From NCBI GenBank assembly GCA_030690365.1, contig JAUYGX010000117.1, forward strand, positions 46,224 through 110,223: DNA of 64,000 bases, in the 5' to 3' direction. This DNA is from Bacteroidales bacterium. Its GTDB lineage: Bacteria > Bacteroidota > Bacteroidia > Bacteroidales > F082. Of this stretch, positions 24,585-33,640 are shown piece by piece. Position 1 is the first letter of the stretch; each line of letters opens with the position of its first letter. A program made the translations under genes and the position numbers. A model generated the notes under the pieces. The model made no database searches, was not told where the DNA came from, and saw only the letters and a program-made list of their open reading frames with translations.

Positions 24585-25970
24585 ATGAGCTTCAGAACTG
24601 AACACGACACGATGGGCGAGGTACAGGTTCCCGCCGATAAATACTGGGGAGCACAAACACAGCGCTCGAAAATGAATTTTAAAATCGGGCCTGAAGGTTC
24701 CATGCCCGAAGAAATCATTATGGCTTTTGCCTACCTGAAAAAAGCAGCGGCTCTGGCCAATGCCGAACTGGGTGTCCTCGCCACCGAAAAAGCTACCCTG
24801 ATCGCCAAAGCGGCCGATGAAATTCTGGGCGGCAAGCTGGCCGGGAATTTCCCGTTGGTCATCTGGCAAACAGGTTCGGGAACACAGTCGAACATGAACA
24901 TGAACGAGGTAATTGCCAACAGAGGCCATGTGATCAATGGAGGTTCTCTCGACGATAAAACCAAATCGCTCCATCCCAACGATGATGTGAACAAATCACA
25001 GTCGTCGAACGACACTTTCCCTACGGCCATGCACATTGCGGCTTACAAACTGATCATGGAAGTGACCATTCCCGGCGTTCAGAAGCTGCGTGATGCCCTG
25101 GCAGAAAAAGCCGTAGCTTTTAAGTCCATTGTCAAAACCGGTCGTACGCACCTGATGGATGCCACACCGCTCACGCTCGGACAGGAATTTTCGGGCTACG
25201 TGGCCCAATTGGATTTTGGTTTGAAAGCCCTTAAAAACACCCTGCCACATCTAAGTGAGCTGGCACTGGGAGGCACGGCTGTCGGTACCGGACTCAACAC
25301 GCCCAAAGGATATTCGGAAAAAGTAGCAGCGCAAATCGCCAAACTTACCGGATTTCCATTTATCACAGCACAAAATAAATTTGAGGCGTTGTCGGCACAC
25401 GATGCCATCGTGGAATCCTCCGGCGCTTTAAAACAACTGGCCGTGAGCCTGATGCACATTGGGAACAACATCCGTACACTGGCTTCCGGTCCGCGTTGCA
25501 GCATTGGCGAAATTCAGCTTCCTGCCAACGAACCCGGATCAAGCATTATGCCCGGAAAGGTGAATCCCACCCAAAACGAAGCCCTCACCATGGTTTGTAC
25601 ACAGGTCATCGGAAACGATGCCGCCATTACCGTTGGCGGGATGCAGGGACATTTTCAACTGAATGTGTTTAAGCCTGTGATGATTGCCAACCTGCTGCAA
25701 GCCGCCCGTTTGTTGGGTGATGCCTGTGTTTCGTTTACCGATAATTGCGTTGTTGGAATTGAACCCAACTACCGCGTTCTACAGGAAAAACTGGAAAACT
25801 CATTGATGTTGGTAACCGCATTAAATACCCACATCGGATATGATAAATCGGCCAAAATTGCCAAGAAAGCCCATGCCGAAGGCACCACCTTACGTGAAGC
25901 CGCTTTGGAATTGGGACATTTAACCGATGAGGAGTTTACCCTTTGGGTAGATCCCAGGAAGATGATATAA
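24585..25970 (+). CDS. fumC: Fumarate hydratase class II
   Basis: FumC interconverts fumarate and malate in the TCA cycle without an iron-sulfur cluster. The 461-residue length is typical. Family strings are in order: [26 protein letters not shown] at the N-terminus, [34 protein letters not shown] and [39 protein letters not shown], the fumarase/aspartase signature with the catalytic serine loop, follows. Argininosuccinate lyase and aspartase are ruled out by the N-terminal and [11 protein letters not shown] segments. It is transcribed alone and ends at a strong terminator 20 bp after the stop. Confidence 0.97.
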   Translation: MSFRTEHDTMGEVQVPADKYWGAQTQRSKMNFKIGPEGSMPEEIIMAFAYLKKAAALANAELGVLATEKATLIAKAADEILGGKLAGNFPLVIWQTGSGTQSNMNMNEVIANRGHVINGGSLDDKTKSLHPNDDVNKSQSSNDTFPTAMHIAAYKLIMEVTIPGVQKLRDALAEKAVAFKSIVKTGRTHLMDATPLTLGQEFSGYVAQLDFGLKALKNTLPHLSELALGGTAVGTGLNTPKGYSEKVAAQIAKLTGFPFITAQNKFEALSAHDAIVESSGALKQLAVSLMHIGNNIRTLASGPRCSIGEIQLPANEPGSSIMPGKVNPTQNEALTMVCTQVIGNDAAITVGGMQGHFQLNVFKPVMIANLLQAARLLGDACVSFTDNCVVGIEPNYRVLQEKLENSLMLVTALNTHIGYDKSAKIAKKAHAEGTTLREAALELGHLTDEEFTLWVDPRKMI

Positions 25971-25990
25971 TTCAAAAAACCAATTATTGT

Positions 25991-26025
25991 AAAAAAGCTG
26001 CCCCGGATTTTGGGGCAGCTTTTTT
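25991..26025 (+). terminator. Rho-independent terminator after fumC
   Basis: AAAAAAGCTGCCCC (25991-26004) pairs with GGGGCAGCTTTTTT (26012-26025) around a 7-nt loop: a GC-rich 14-bp stem ending in a T run. Confidence 0.92.
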
Positions 26026-26050
26026 AATGAAATCCTTAAAAATGCGATCA

Positions 26051-26105
26051 AAACCGAAATATTCATATTAATATTTCGGTTTGAACCGAATTTTTAATAC
26101 TTTTG
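26051..26105 (+). promoter_or_regulatory. Operator-like palindromes and promoter of the second DUF4143 ATPase
   Basis: AAACCGAAATATT (26051-26063) pairs perfectly with AATATTTCGGTTT (26070-26082). The right arm overlaps a second palindrome, TTCGG TTTGAA CCGAA (26075-26090). A -7 box TACTTTTG follows at 26098-26105, 21 bp before the ATG. The palindromes cover the place of the -33 element, the usual geometry of a repressor site. Confidence 0.6.
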
Positions 26106-26125
26106 CTTGAATTGATCAATATAAA

Positions 26126-27250
26126 ATGATACCAAGACAACTTGACATACTTGTTCGGGAGAGAATGGATGATAAAAAAGCAATCATTATTTTCGGGCCA
26201 AGACAATCCGGAAAAACGACTTTGCTTAAGAAGATCGTTAACCGGGATTCTTCAAATGTTTTGTGGTGGAATGGGGACGAGACCGACATCAGACAAATGC
26301 TCAAAAATCCCACCAGTACTTTGCTACAATCACTTATTGGCAAGAACAAGTTGCTAATTATTGATGAAGCTCAACGAATTGAGAACATAGGGCTATGCAT
26401 CAAATTAATTTTTGATAATCTGGAGGATGTAAAAGTAATCGCGAGCGGATCATCAGCTTTTGAATTGGCTAATAAAATTAACGAACCCCTGACAGGCAGA
26501 AAGTGGGAATTCTTCCTTTACCCTCTTTCCTATTCCGAAATGGTTGATTATCATGGTGCGATAACCGAAAACCGACTGATTGAACAAAGAATGATATATG
26601 GCTATTATCCTGATGTTGTGAATAATCCCGGAGATGAAAAAGCCATTTTACAGCAGTTATCCGACAGTTATCTTTACAAAGATATTCTTACCTGGGAGAA
26701 TATACAAAAGCCCGATCGTCTGGAAACACTGATTCAGGCGTTGGCATTTCAGTTGGGGAATGAAGTTTCGTATTTTGAACTTTCAAAAATTACAGGGCTC
26801 GATAAAGAAACAGTTGAACGCTATATCATCCTGTTGGAGAGGGCGTTTATTGTATTCCGATTGAGATCGTTTAGTAGAAATTTAAGGGCAGAATTGAAAA
26901 AGAGCCGCAAAATATACTTCTACGATAACGGAATACGCAATGCAATCATCCGAAACTATAACTTCATTGGCTTAAGAAATGATGTCGGAGCCTTGTGGGA
27001 AAACTTTCTGATTAGTGAAAGAATGAAGTTTCTCCAATATAATAAAATCTACGCCAACCATTATTTTTGGCGAACACACAGCCATCAGGAAATCGATTAT
27101 ATCGAGGAAAGAAATGGGAAGCTCTTTGCATTTGAATTTAAAAGGAAGAGAACGCCAAACTATAATTTTCCAAAAACCTTTGCCAATACTTACTCTGAAA
27201 GCGAAGGTCAGGTAATCACACCCGAGAATTTTGAAGGATTTATCAGATAA
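26126..27250 (+). CDS. AAA+ ATPase with DUF4143 domain (second copy in window)
   Basis: The 374-residue protein begins IPRQLDILVRERMDDKKAII and has a Walker A loop (FGPRQSGKTTLLKKIV, about residues 24-39). A Walker B-like LLIIDEAQRIENIG and the sensor VKVIASGSSAFELANK follow, then PLTGRKWEFFLYPLSYSEM. The C-terminal DUF4143 part includes KIYFYDNGIRNAIIRNYN and the nuclease-like HSHQEIDYIEERNGKLFAFEFK. It is a distant paralogue of the ATPase at 10987, with different flanks. The ATG sits just behind overlapping palindromes and a good -7 box, so its transcription is probably controlled. The biological role of these orphan ATPases is unknown. Confidence 0.88.
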   Translation: MIPRQLDILVRERMDDKKAIIIFGPRQSGKTTLLKKIVNRDSSNVLWWNGDETDIRQMLKNPTSTLLQSLIGKNKLLIIDEAQRIENIGLCIKLIFDNLEDVKVIASGSSAFELANKINEPLTGRKWEFFLYPLSYSEMVDYHGAITENRLIEQRMIYGYYPDVVNNPGDEKAILQQLSDSYLYKDILTWENIQKPDRLETLIQALAFQLGNEVSYFELSKITGLDKETVERYIILLERAFIVFRLRSFSRNLRAELKKSRKIYFYDNGIRNAIIRNYNFIGLRNDVGALWENFLISERMKFLQYNKIYANHYFWRTHSHQEIDYIEERNGKLFAFEFKRKRTPNYNFPKTFANTYSESEGQVITPENFEGFIR

Positions 27251-27323
27251 GCGAAGAACCTTTTTTTATGCGTATACTTTAATGTCCCATTTCAATACCG
27301 TAAAATATTGTCAAGTCCCTGTT

Positions 27324-27557
27324 TCACGAGTTGAGTTGTTTCAGGTAGTCTTCCATGCCTTCCTCAGCCAAATCGAGGAGGTCATTATCGTTTGCGGCCT
27401 GTTTATAGGATTGAACATATTCAGCCCGGGTTAACTGATCAAGATAAATCTGTAAGGCTTTTTCAATGATTTTGTTCTTGGGCATCGACATGCGTTTAGC
27501 CATATTGTTGAGTTTAAGGAGGAGTTCATCAGGCAAGGTGCTGGTAAAGGTGATCAT
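27324..27557 (-). CDS. Ribbon-helix-helix (CopG-like) DNA-binding protein, orphan antitoxin-like
   Basis: From ATG 27557 this gives 77 residues. TFTSTLPDELLLKLNNMAKRM is the beta strand and first helix of a ribbon-helix-helix domain, and PKNKIIEKALQIYLDQL the second helix. The tail (YKQAANDNDLLDLAEEGMEDYLKQL) is acidic, as in antitoxins that bind a partner toxin. The frame extends upstream to 27614, but that part is encoded by a palindrome and is not protein-like. No RelE, ParE or MazF gene follows: 73 bp downstream the convergent ATPase gene ends. It probably binds the palindrome that abuts its start codon and represses itself. Confidence 0.8.
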   Translation of the reverse strand: MITFTSTLPDELLLKLNNMAKRMSMPKNKIIEKALQIYLDQLTRAEYVQSYKQAANDNDLLDLAEEGMEDYLKQLNS

Positions 27558-27604
27558 CCTTTTCGAATTATATTTACAAATCGTAAATATAATTCGAAAA
27601 GGAT
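27556..27604 (-). promoter_or_regulatory. 22-bp-arm perfect palindrome at the RHH gene start (probable operator)
   Basis: The arms at 27556-27577 and 27583-27604 are exact reverse complements (22 bp) around a 5-nt AAATC loop; the centre reads TATTTAC AAATC GTAAATA. The left arm overlaps two bases of the RHH start codon. Ribbon-helix-helix proteins bind such symmetric sites next to their own genes. As RNA it could also fold over the ribosome-binding region. Confidence 0.7.
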
Positions 27605-27709
27605 TAAAAGTCAATCCGAAAATTTAATAGATTTTTACTATTCCGGAGTATATTATAAGTATTTGATTATAAATTCATTAGTTCAAATAGATTCTTGTTT
27701 TACAGTGTG

Positions 27710-29215
27710 TTACTCAGCAGATTTAATCCATTTCCCTGTTTCATACACCTGGTTTTGGTCAGCAATTTTCCAGGTATAGATTCCGGGTGCAAGAGCGTGT
27801 GAATTTATGGTTGTGATGAGATTAACTATAGTAGATTCTAATACCAATTTGCCTTTTATGTTGTACAGCTGAAAGTTTGCATTTTTAATTGAGGTCCTGA
27901 TGTTGATTACATCAGTAGCCGGATTGGGGTAAACGATGGCATCAACAAGTTTTTTGTCTTTCCGTTCAGGAACACCCACTGTTAAATCCATACTATCAAG
28001 CTTGATGATATAGGCATCGTGTTCATGATACTGAGTTAAATAATCGTATCTGAGGGTAGTAATTAATGCCCCTCCATCACTGGTGGCGGTGATGGTATTA
28101 AAATGATAATACGCATCTCCGCCAAGGTATTTTTCGGCCAGTAAATTTAAATCACTGTCCATTTTACCAATCACAATCCAGGAAGGGCGTTGAGCCCATA
28201 CGGTTGTCGTATAATCAAAGGTTCCGGCAACAAATATGGAATTGGGGTAGTAAAAATCCATTGACCTGAAACCGTTGTCTTTTCTTATGTCATAATCCGG
28301 ATCGCCCACATGACATTCTGCCAACAGGTTAAAGCTGGTATCATGTTTTAGTACCGCCATGTAGGAGGCTTCAGCAGGGGGTAAATCAGAGTTTTGATAC
28401 AATCCCCCGGTTATTAACTGTCCATTTGGAAGTAATTTGGCTGCTAACCCGTCATCAAAATAACGGGGATAATGCTTTACATCGGTCTGGTTCAAGTCAA
28501 AATCAACCGTAATACATTGAGCCATGCCGTTAAAGGGTATATAGTGTGCTCCCCAGATATAAAGCTGGTAGGCTGTGGAATCATGGTTATAACTGATGCA
28601 CATTAGGGTGTAACCCGCACTGTCATCTTCATACACACGATAGGCTAGGCTATCACCCTCTTCCGACAATTCAAAAAGCACCAATCGCTCATCTCCGGGA
28701 TTGTCGAAATTTGACGCAAAAAAATATCCTCCATCTTTTTTACTTATCATGTGACTCCAAAATTCGTTCAGTGAGGGAACTCCGCTAGGACGTAGAATAT
28801 ACTTTTTCTCCCAAATGGTGTTAAAATTATTATCTAATTTGGTAAAATAACTAAAAAGACTATATGGGGTACTTGTTGTGTCAAATCCAGATCCATAAGC
28901 TAGATATTCAATCGGATTTTCACTAGATTGAATGATAGACCAAGCATTCATCAAAGTATCAGGCTTCTGAAAAGTTTTACTAAACAATGTATCGCCAGTA
29001 ATACTAATTTTATAAAGAGAGCATTTACTATAATTAATACTAGCAATACGACGACCAATAGTTCCGATATACACACCTTCTGCATTCTGAATGAATGGAC
29101 CAATGTATTCATCAACCGGAGTATTAAATTTTGTGATAAAGTTATTTTGTGCATTGAGGCCTGTAATACAAAATAAAATCAGGAGGAATAATAACTTAAA
29201 TCTCATGTTTTGCAT
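27710..29215 (-). CDS. Secreted T9SS cargo protein, function unknown
   Basis: The 501-residue product has a signal peptide (MRFKLLFLLILFCITGLNAQN after a short MQN lead). The body carries WD/kelch-like strands: repeated short segments such as KKDGGYFFASNFD, KLLPNGQLITGGLYQ and ATSDGGALITTLRYD. These look like a beta-propeller of DGG-type repeats. The last 80 residues (VYPNPATDVINIRTSIKNAN ... LAPGIYTWKIADQ ... TGKWIKSAE) form a T9SS type A sorting domain. It should be exported across the outer membrane and may be surface-bound. No enzymatic motif is visible, and it is not obviously in an operon. Confidence 0.75.
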   Translation of the reverse strand: MQNMRFKLLFLLILFCITGLNAQNNFITKFNTPVDEYIGPFIQNAEGVYIGTIGRRIASINYSKCSLYKISITGDTLFSKTFQKPDTLMNAWSIIQSSENPIEYLAYGSGFDTTSTPYSLFSYFTKLDNNFNTIWEKKYILRPSGVPSLNEFWSHMISKKDGGYFFASNFDNPGDERLVLFELSEEGDSLAYRVYEDDSAGYTLMCISYNHDSTAYQLYIWGAHYIPFNGMAQCITVDFDLNQTDVKHYPRYFDDGLAAKLLPNGQLITGGLYQNSDLPPAEASYMAVLKHDTSFNLLAECHVGDPDYDIRKDNGFRSMDFYYPNSIFVAGTFDYTTTVWAQRPSWIVIGKMDSDLNLLAEKYLGGDAYYHFNTITATSDGGALITTLRYDYLTQYHEHDAYIIKLDSMDLTVGVPERKDKKLVDAIVYPNPATDVINIRTSIKNANFQLYNIKGKLVLESTIVNLITTINSHALAPGIYTWKIADQNQVYETGKWIKSAE

Positions 29216-29330
29216 AATTCAATTATTGTATTTCACTACCATTATCAAGTGTATCCGATTATAAGGATGCTATTTCGTAATTTTAAAATTCAAAAATAGG
29301 TAAAAACCTTTTATAGACAAACCATTTCCC

Positions 29331-31319
29331 CTACTTCCCCACCGTATCTGCCAACTGATTATTCACCAACCTGTTGGTGTATTGCTGCAAAAACGCCTTG
29401 AGCTGAAGCTCCAGACTATCCGCAATGATGGGTCGTTCTGCCATCAGGTTGCGATTGTGGGAATCATCTAAAATGTTGTTGAAAAGTGCCGTGGCTTCTT
29501 CCCCATTAAACAACAAGCTGTAACTGCCGGAGGTAATTTGCATCATCCCGCTTACGGGCTGCACCACCAACCGGGGTGCCGTGGTATCGAACAGGCTGCT
29601 GCCAAAGGCGACTTCTGTATCCGTAAAGTTGAGGTAGTCGAGGATGGTGGGACCTACATCTGTTTGCTGCGCGGTGCGGTGATCAACTCCCGATAAGGTG
29701 CTGTCGCCGGGAGCAAACAACATCATCGGAATGGCATATCGCCCCGAAGTATTTTTGTAATAACTCAATTGTTCAGAAGTGAGGCTGGCACCGGGTTCCT
29801 GTACCTTGTCCTTATCCGAAACCAGCACCGACTGTGCAGGATGATCAGCCAGAATCACAAACAAAGTGTTGTTGTACCAGGGCATGGTTTTGGCTTTCTC
29901 GAAAAACTTTTTCAGGGCATAATCCGAATAGCGAACCACGCGGTGGATGCGTAAATCACCTTCCGGGAAACGCTTCTGATGCTGCTCAGGAACATGGTAT
30001 GGATAATGCGAACTCAGCGTAAACTCAAAAGCAAAAAACGGCTGTTGAAAGGTGTTTAGCTTCTGTGCCATAAATTGCAGAAAAGGCTCATCGTAAATGC
30101 CCCAATACCCATCGTAATCGGCATCGTTGTTATATTCCTGTCGGCCATAATAATTCTGAAATCCGGCATAACCGGCAAACCCGTCAAAGTCCATGGTGCC
30201 ATTGGTGCCGCCATGAAAAAAAGCAGTTCTATATCCTTTTTCGTTGAGAATCTGTGTCAGCCCCCGTGTTTTGTTGGTGCTGTAAACGGAAGTGATATAA
30301 GGATCGTCCATCAAAGCAGGAAGCCCGATCACCACCGCAGGAATGGCATCGATGGATCGCAATCCGTTTGAAAACGCACTGTCCATCACCAGCGCATGTT
30401 GCGAAAGGGAATCCAGAAATGGGGTGAACCCTTTGTATCCATTTAAAAAACCAACGTATTCGCGCGAAAAACTTTCCAGCAACAGCACCACCACATTTTT
30501 TGGATTGGGGACACCACTTTTCCCAAAATGATGTACCACCGGGTATATGTTCATTGTCTTTTCATCGGGCATAAAGTTTACCGGGGTCAGTTCATCGTGA
30601 CCGAAGGTGGTCATGGCGGTGAATACCGAATTCAACACCAGCGGCATATGGACGGCCGATACCGATTTGGAGGCATGCATAATGGCCAACGGACGTAGTT
30701 GTACTCCGCCCCGGGCACCCATCAGCGATAATCCCAACAGCAGAACGGGTGTCAGTCCTTTGACCAAAATATTAAACCAGGCAGGTCTGCGGGTATCTTT
30801 TTCTTTCGCTCTTTTCCAGGTTTTTTGGTTGACTTTTGGATAAATCTTCCAAACCACCACAACAAGCACCACGGCCAGCACCGAGACGTACCAGTAATCG
30901 GCAATAAATCCCGGAAGAAGTACTTTCACATCATCGCTCATCACGATAAACTTCCACACATCCGCGGTAGACCGTTTCTGCACAAAGTGAAAATACACCG
31001 AATCAGCCATATTGGCGATCAGCAACAGCATATTCACACCTACAAAGAGTATTTTCAGAAATAGCTGGAATCCTTTTTTTATTAAAATGCTACCCAAGGG
31101 CAGAATCTGTGGCAGGATGAAGAGCATATTAAAATAAATCAGCACCGACACGTCGAAACGCATACCGATGATAAAAATGCGGATGAGCTCCGTGATCGGG
31201 ATGTCCTGATAGAGTCCAACGTTGAAGAAATAGAAAAATAAACGGGCGATGAAAAAAAGGAACAGTGCTAGCAGCAGCCGCTTGATTAACAAGCCTATTT
31301 GGTAAAAATACCCGCTCAT
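29331..31319 (-). CDS. LTA-synthase-family membrane sulfatase / phosphotransferase
   Basis: About five transmembrane helices fill the first 190 residues (LLLALFLFFIARLFFYFFN onward). An alkaline-phosphatase-superfamily domain follows: NVVVLLLESFSREYVGFLNG (metal-binding Glu), NGLRSIDAIPAVVIGLPAL, FFHGGTNGTMDFDGFAGYAG and FVILADHPAQ (metal Asp/His). The usual threonine nucleophile of LtaS is a serine here (GLRSIDA). Such proteins add glycerol-phosphate or phosphoethanolamine groups to envelope glycans or lipids outside the inner membrane. The frame extends to 31385, but the ATG at 31319 starts a normal N-terminus (MSGYFYQIGLLIKRLL). It lies one base after the methyltransferase stop, indicating coupled translation. 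Confidence 0.85.
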   Translation of the reverse strand: MSGYFYQIGLLIKRLLLALFLFFIARLFFYFFNVGLYQDIPITELIRIFIIGMRFDVSVLIYFNMLFILPQILPLGSILIKKGFQLFLKILFVGVNMLLLIANMADSVYFHFVQKRSTADVWKFIVMSDDVKVLLPGFIADYWYVSVLAVVLVVVVWKIYPKVNQKTWKRAKEKDTRRPAWFNILVKGLTPVLLLGLSLMGARGGVQLRPLAIMHASKSVSAVHMPLVLNSVFTAMTTFGHDELTPVNFMPDEKTMNIYPVVHHFGKSGVPNPKNVVVLLLESFSREYVGFLNGYKGFTPFLDSLSQHALVMDSAFSNGLRSIDAIPAVVIGLPALMDDPYITSVYSTNKTRGLTQILNEKGYRTAFFHGGTNGTMDFDGFAGYAGFQNYYGRQEYNNDADYDGYWGIYDEPFLQFMAQKLNTFQQPFFAFEFTLSSHYPYHVPEQHQKRFPEGDLRIHRVVRYSDYALKKFFEKAKTMPWYNNTLFVILADHPAQSVLVSDKDKVQEPGASLTSEQLSYYKNTSGRYAIPMMLFAPGDSTLSGVDHRTAQQTDVGPTILDYLNFTDTEVAFGSSLFDTTAPRLVVQPVSGMMQITSGSYSLLFNGEEATALFNNILDDSHNRNLMAERPIIADSLELQLKAFLQQYTNRLVNNQLADTVGK

Positions 31320-31320
31320 G

Positions 31321-32145
31321 CTATTTCCAGGCTTTGGCCACCAGACCGGTGCCCGTTTTATGGGAATTGGCAACATCCATGGCATTGAGGATCAACACAA
31401 ATGGAAAGGTAACCAGGTAGTAAAAGGGCAGCACAATATAAAACAAGGCCGAAGTATTCAACATCATGATGGGATATTTCATACTTAGTTTCCAGCCGAT
31501 TTTCCCGGGAGGGCCATACTGGTAGTAGACTTCCGACCGTGAGAACCCGGCTCTTTTCAATTTATCAGTAATATCCTGAATGCCATAGCCATCGCGTACA
31601 TGTTCGTCGATAAAACCCTGAGCCCCATCTTGATGGTCATCGTGGTCGTGGTGTACATCCGAGCCACCCTGATCCGATGGGGTGGAAACCAGCAACATGC
31701 CTTTAGGTTTCAGGGCTTTGTAGAAATTTTTGAATACGAGTTCGTCTTCTTCGATGTGTTCCATCACATCCACACACAACACCAGGTTGTATTTGTCGGA
31801 TTCGTTTATTTTGGTGAGGTCGGCTTCCGCGAAAGCGGCATTGGTCAACCCTATTTTATTAAAAAACTGGTTACAATCGTCTATTTGCTCTTGTTTCACA
31901 TCTACGCCTTTGATGGTCCAGTCCTTGTTTTTGGAGGCAAGGTAGTAGTCGTATTGACCGAAACCGGAGCCGGCATCCAGGATCATCTGTTTGCCACTGA
32001 CCGATTTAGCCCACCATTTTACTTCTTTGCGGATGTGCCACGAACGCAGCAACAGCAGGTCGAGCAGGTGATAAAAGAGTTTTCGGAGAAACGGAGCGCT
32101 GTTAAATACTACGCCAAGTTTTCGTTTTATGGGATCGTATTTCAT
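31321..32145 (-). CDS. SAM-dependent class I methyltransferase with membrane-like C-terminus
   Basis: The 274-residue protein has a Rossmann methyltransferase core: MILDAGSGFGQYDYYLASK (motif I, SAM-binding), TIKGVDVKQEQIDDC, AFAEADLTKI and YNLVLCVDVMEHIEEDE (motif IV). GMLLVSTPSDQGG and a His/Asp-rich SDVHHDHDDHQDG segment follow. The last 50 residues are hydrophobic (ALFYIVLPFYYLVTFPFVLILN), suggesting it sits at the membrane. The substrate is unknown. One base separates its TAG from the ATG of the LTA-synthase-like gene, so a shared role in envelope polymer or lipid modification is plausible. It follows rbfA by 53 bp on the same strand. Confidence 0.85.
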   Translation of the reverse strand: MKYDPIKRKLGVVFNSAPFLRKLFYHLLDLLLLRSWHIRKEVKWWAKSVSGKQMILDAGSGFGQYDYYLASKNKDWTIKGVDVKQEQIDDCNQFFNKIGLTNAAFAEADLTKINESDKYNLVLCVDVMEHIEEDELVFKNFYKALKPKGMLLVSTPSDQGGSDVHHDHDDHQDGAQGFIDEHVRDGYGIQDITDKLKRAGFSRSEVYYQYGPPGKIGWKLSMKYPIMMLNTSALFYIVLPFYYLVTFPFVLILNAMDVANSHKTGTGLVAKAWK

Positions 32146-32198
32146 TTGAGTGGGTACTGTAGGTAAGTAATCAGATCAAAAATACCTGTTGGTTTAAA

Positions 32199-32537
32199 CT
32201 ATTCCTTGAGCAGGTTTTCAATGTTCTCGATGTAGTCGAGCGAATCGTCGATGTAAAAATACAACTCGGGAACAATCCTGAGCTGATGGCGGATACGGGC
32301 TCCCAGCTTCCCTCTGATTTCGCTGGTATGCTTACGGATATTGGCGATGACGGCTTCTTTGTTTTTGGTGGCAAAAAGGCTCAGATAGACTTTTGCTGTC
32401 GACAAATCGGGCGTGACCACAATTTTGGTTACCGAGATCATGGCACCCAATCCAAGGTGGACAAAGTCACGTTGAAAAAGTTCGCTAAAATCCTGCTGAA
32501 GCAGCTGATTTATCCGTTGTTGACGTTTTGATTCCAT
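32199..32537 (-). CDS. rbfA: 30S ribosome-binding factor RbfA
   Basis: RbfA helps mature the 30S subunit and the 5' end of 16S rRNA. The 112-residue length is typical. The KH-like fold is visible in RQQRINQLLQQDFSELFQRD, ISVTKIVVTPDLSTAKVYLSLF, and IRGKLGARIRHQLRIVPELYFYIDDSLDYIENIENLL. The last contains the R.eLg..l..R..PeL.F..D.S pattern of the family. It follows metF by 125 bp, with a hairpin repeat between them, and precedes a methyltransferase gene. Confidence 0.93.
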   Translation of the reverse strand: MESKRQQRINQLLQQDFSELFQRDFVHLGLGAMISVTKIVVTPDLSTAKVYLSLFATKNKEAVIANIRKHTSEIRGKLGARIRHQLRIVPELYFYIDDSLDYIENIENLLKE

Positions 32538-32585
32538 GGGGCAAAATTAGTTTTTTTTTTGGATATGAAGGGTTTTAAAAAGTAA

Positions 32586-32651
32586 ACCGCAGAGACGCAA
32601 AGGCGCAGAGAGATTGTTGATGAAAACTTCGCGTCTCAGCGTCTCTGCGGT
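32586..32651. repeat. CGCAAAG-family hairpin repeat between rbfA and metF
   Basis: ACCGCAGAGACGC (32586-32598) pairs with GCGTCTCTGCGGT (32639-32651); inside are AAAGGCGCAGAGA and TTCGCGTCTCAGC. The left arm matches the fragment at 24431 and resembles the repeat at 49074. It lies 11 bp after the metF stop and could also attenuate readthrough from metF into rbfA. Confidence 0.75.
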
Positions 32652-32662
32652 AAAAAATGTCC

Positions 32663-33622
32663 CTAAAACACAGCCTTGGCAATCTCCTCAATGTTATCCG
32701 ATTTGCCCATAGTATAGTAGTGCAACACCGGTACTCCTGCCGCATACAACTCTTTGGATTGTTGGATGGCCCATTCTACGCCCACCTGTCGTACTTGCTG
32801 GTTATTCTTGCATTTGATTACTTCTTTCACCAAATCAACCGGGATATCCACGTTGAAAGTTTTTGGGATGGCCGTTAGTTGTGAGGCGGTTGTAAATGGT
32901 TTTAATCCGGGGATAATGGGTACCGTGATTCCTTTCTCGCGGCAGCGTGTTACAAAATCGAAATATTTTTGATTGTCAAAAAACATCTGAGTCACGATAT
33001 AAGAAGCTCCTGCCTGGATTTTCTTTTTCAAAAAATACAGGTCGCTGTCCAGGTTGGGCGATTCGCCATGTTTTTCCGGGTAACCGGCCACGCCGATACA
33101 AAAATTCATGGAGCGCGTGTTCAGGAGGTCCGCGTCCAGATAAATGCCCTTGTTGAGGTTGGTGATTTGTTTCACCAGATCCAGTGCATGTTCATTGCCA
33201 TCGGGTTCCGGCACAAAAATGCGGGTTCCGGGTTGAGGATCGCCACGCACCACCAGCACATTGTTGATGTCGAGAAATTGGAGGTCGATAAGGGCATTCT
33301 CGGTTTCCTCACGGGTAAATCCTCCGCAGATGATGTGTGGCACCACATCAATTCCAAACCGGTATTTGATGGCCGCCGAAATTCCCACAGTTCCCGGACG
33401 TTTGCGCACCGTGTGCTTCTTCATCAGGTTATTGGGCAGGTTTTCGTACACCACTTCCTGTTGGTGATAGGTGATGTTTATAAAAGCCGGATCGAACTTC
33501 ACCAGCGGATCGATGGCCTGTTGGATGCTGTCGAAATTGTGCCCTTTTAGCGGAGGAAGCAACTCAAATGAAAACAGTGGTTTTTTGGCTTCTGCAAGAT
33601 ATTGTATGATGGTTTTTTCCAT
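32663..33622 (-). CDS. metF: Methylenetetrahydrofolate reductase
   Basis: MetF reduces 5,10-methylene-THF to 5-methyl-THF, the methyl donor for methionine synthase. The 319-residue protein has FSFELLPPLKGHNFDSIQQ (catalytic Glu strand), DPAFINITYHQQ and PHIICGGFTREETENALIDL. LVVRGDPQPGT (FAD-site RGD), AGYPEKHGESPNLDSDL and ASYIVTQMFFDNQKYFDF (FAD contacts) follow. It lies 18 bp after metH on the same strand, so both should be under the SAM riboswitch upstream of metH. The length and motifs fit the bacterial enzyme, without a regulatory domain. Confidence 0.95.
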   Translation of the reverse strand: MEKTIIQYLAEAKKPLFSFELLPPLKGHNFDSIQQAIDPLVKFDPAFINITYHQQEVVYENLPNNLMKKHTVRKRPGTVGISAAIKYRFGIDVVPHIICGGFTREETENALIDLQFLDINNVLVVRGDPQPGTRIFVPEPDGNEHALDLVKQITNLNKGIYLDADLLNTRSMNFCIGVAGYPEKHGESPNLDSDLYFLKKKIQAGASYIVTQMFFDNQKYFDFVTRCREKGITVPIIPGLKPFTTASQLTAIPKTFNVDIPVDLVKEVIKCKNNQQVRQVGVEWAIQQSKELYAAGVPVLHYYTMGKSDNIEEIAKAVF

Positions 33623-33640
33623 GTGATTTGTGTGATTTTG

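Noticed and set aside
27251..27323. Minus-strand GTG AAA CAG GGA start resembling a MazF/PemK N-terminus just after the RHH gene
   Set aside because: The frame stops after 11 codons and the other frames do not continue the match, so a toxin gene cannot be supported.
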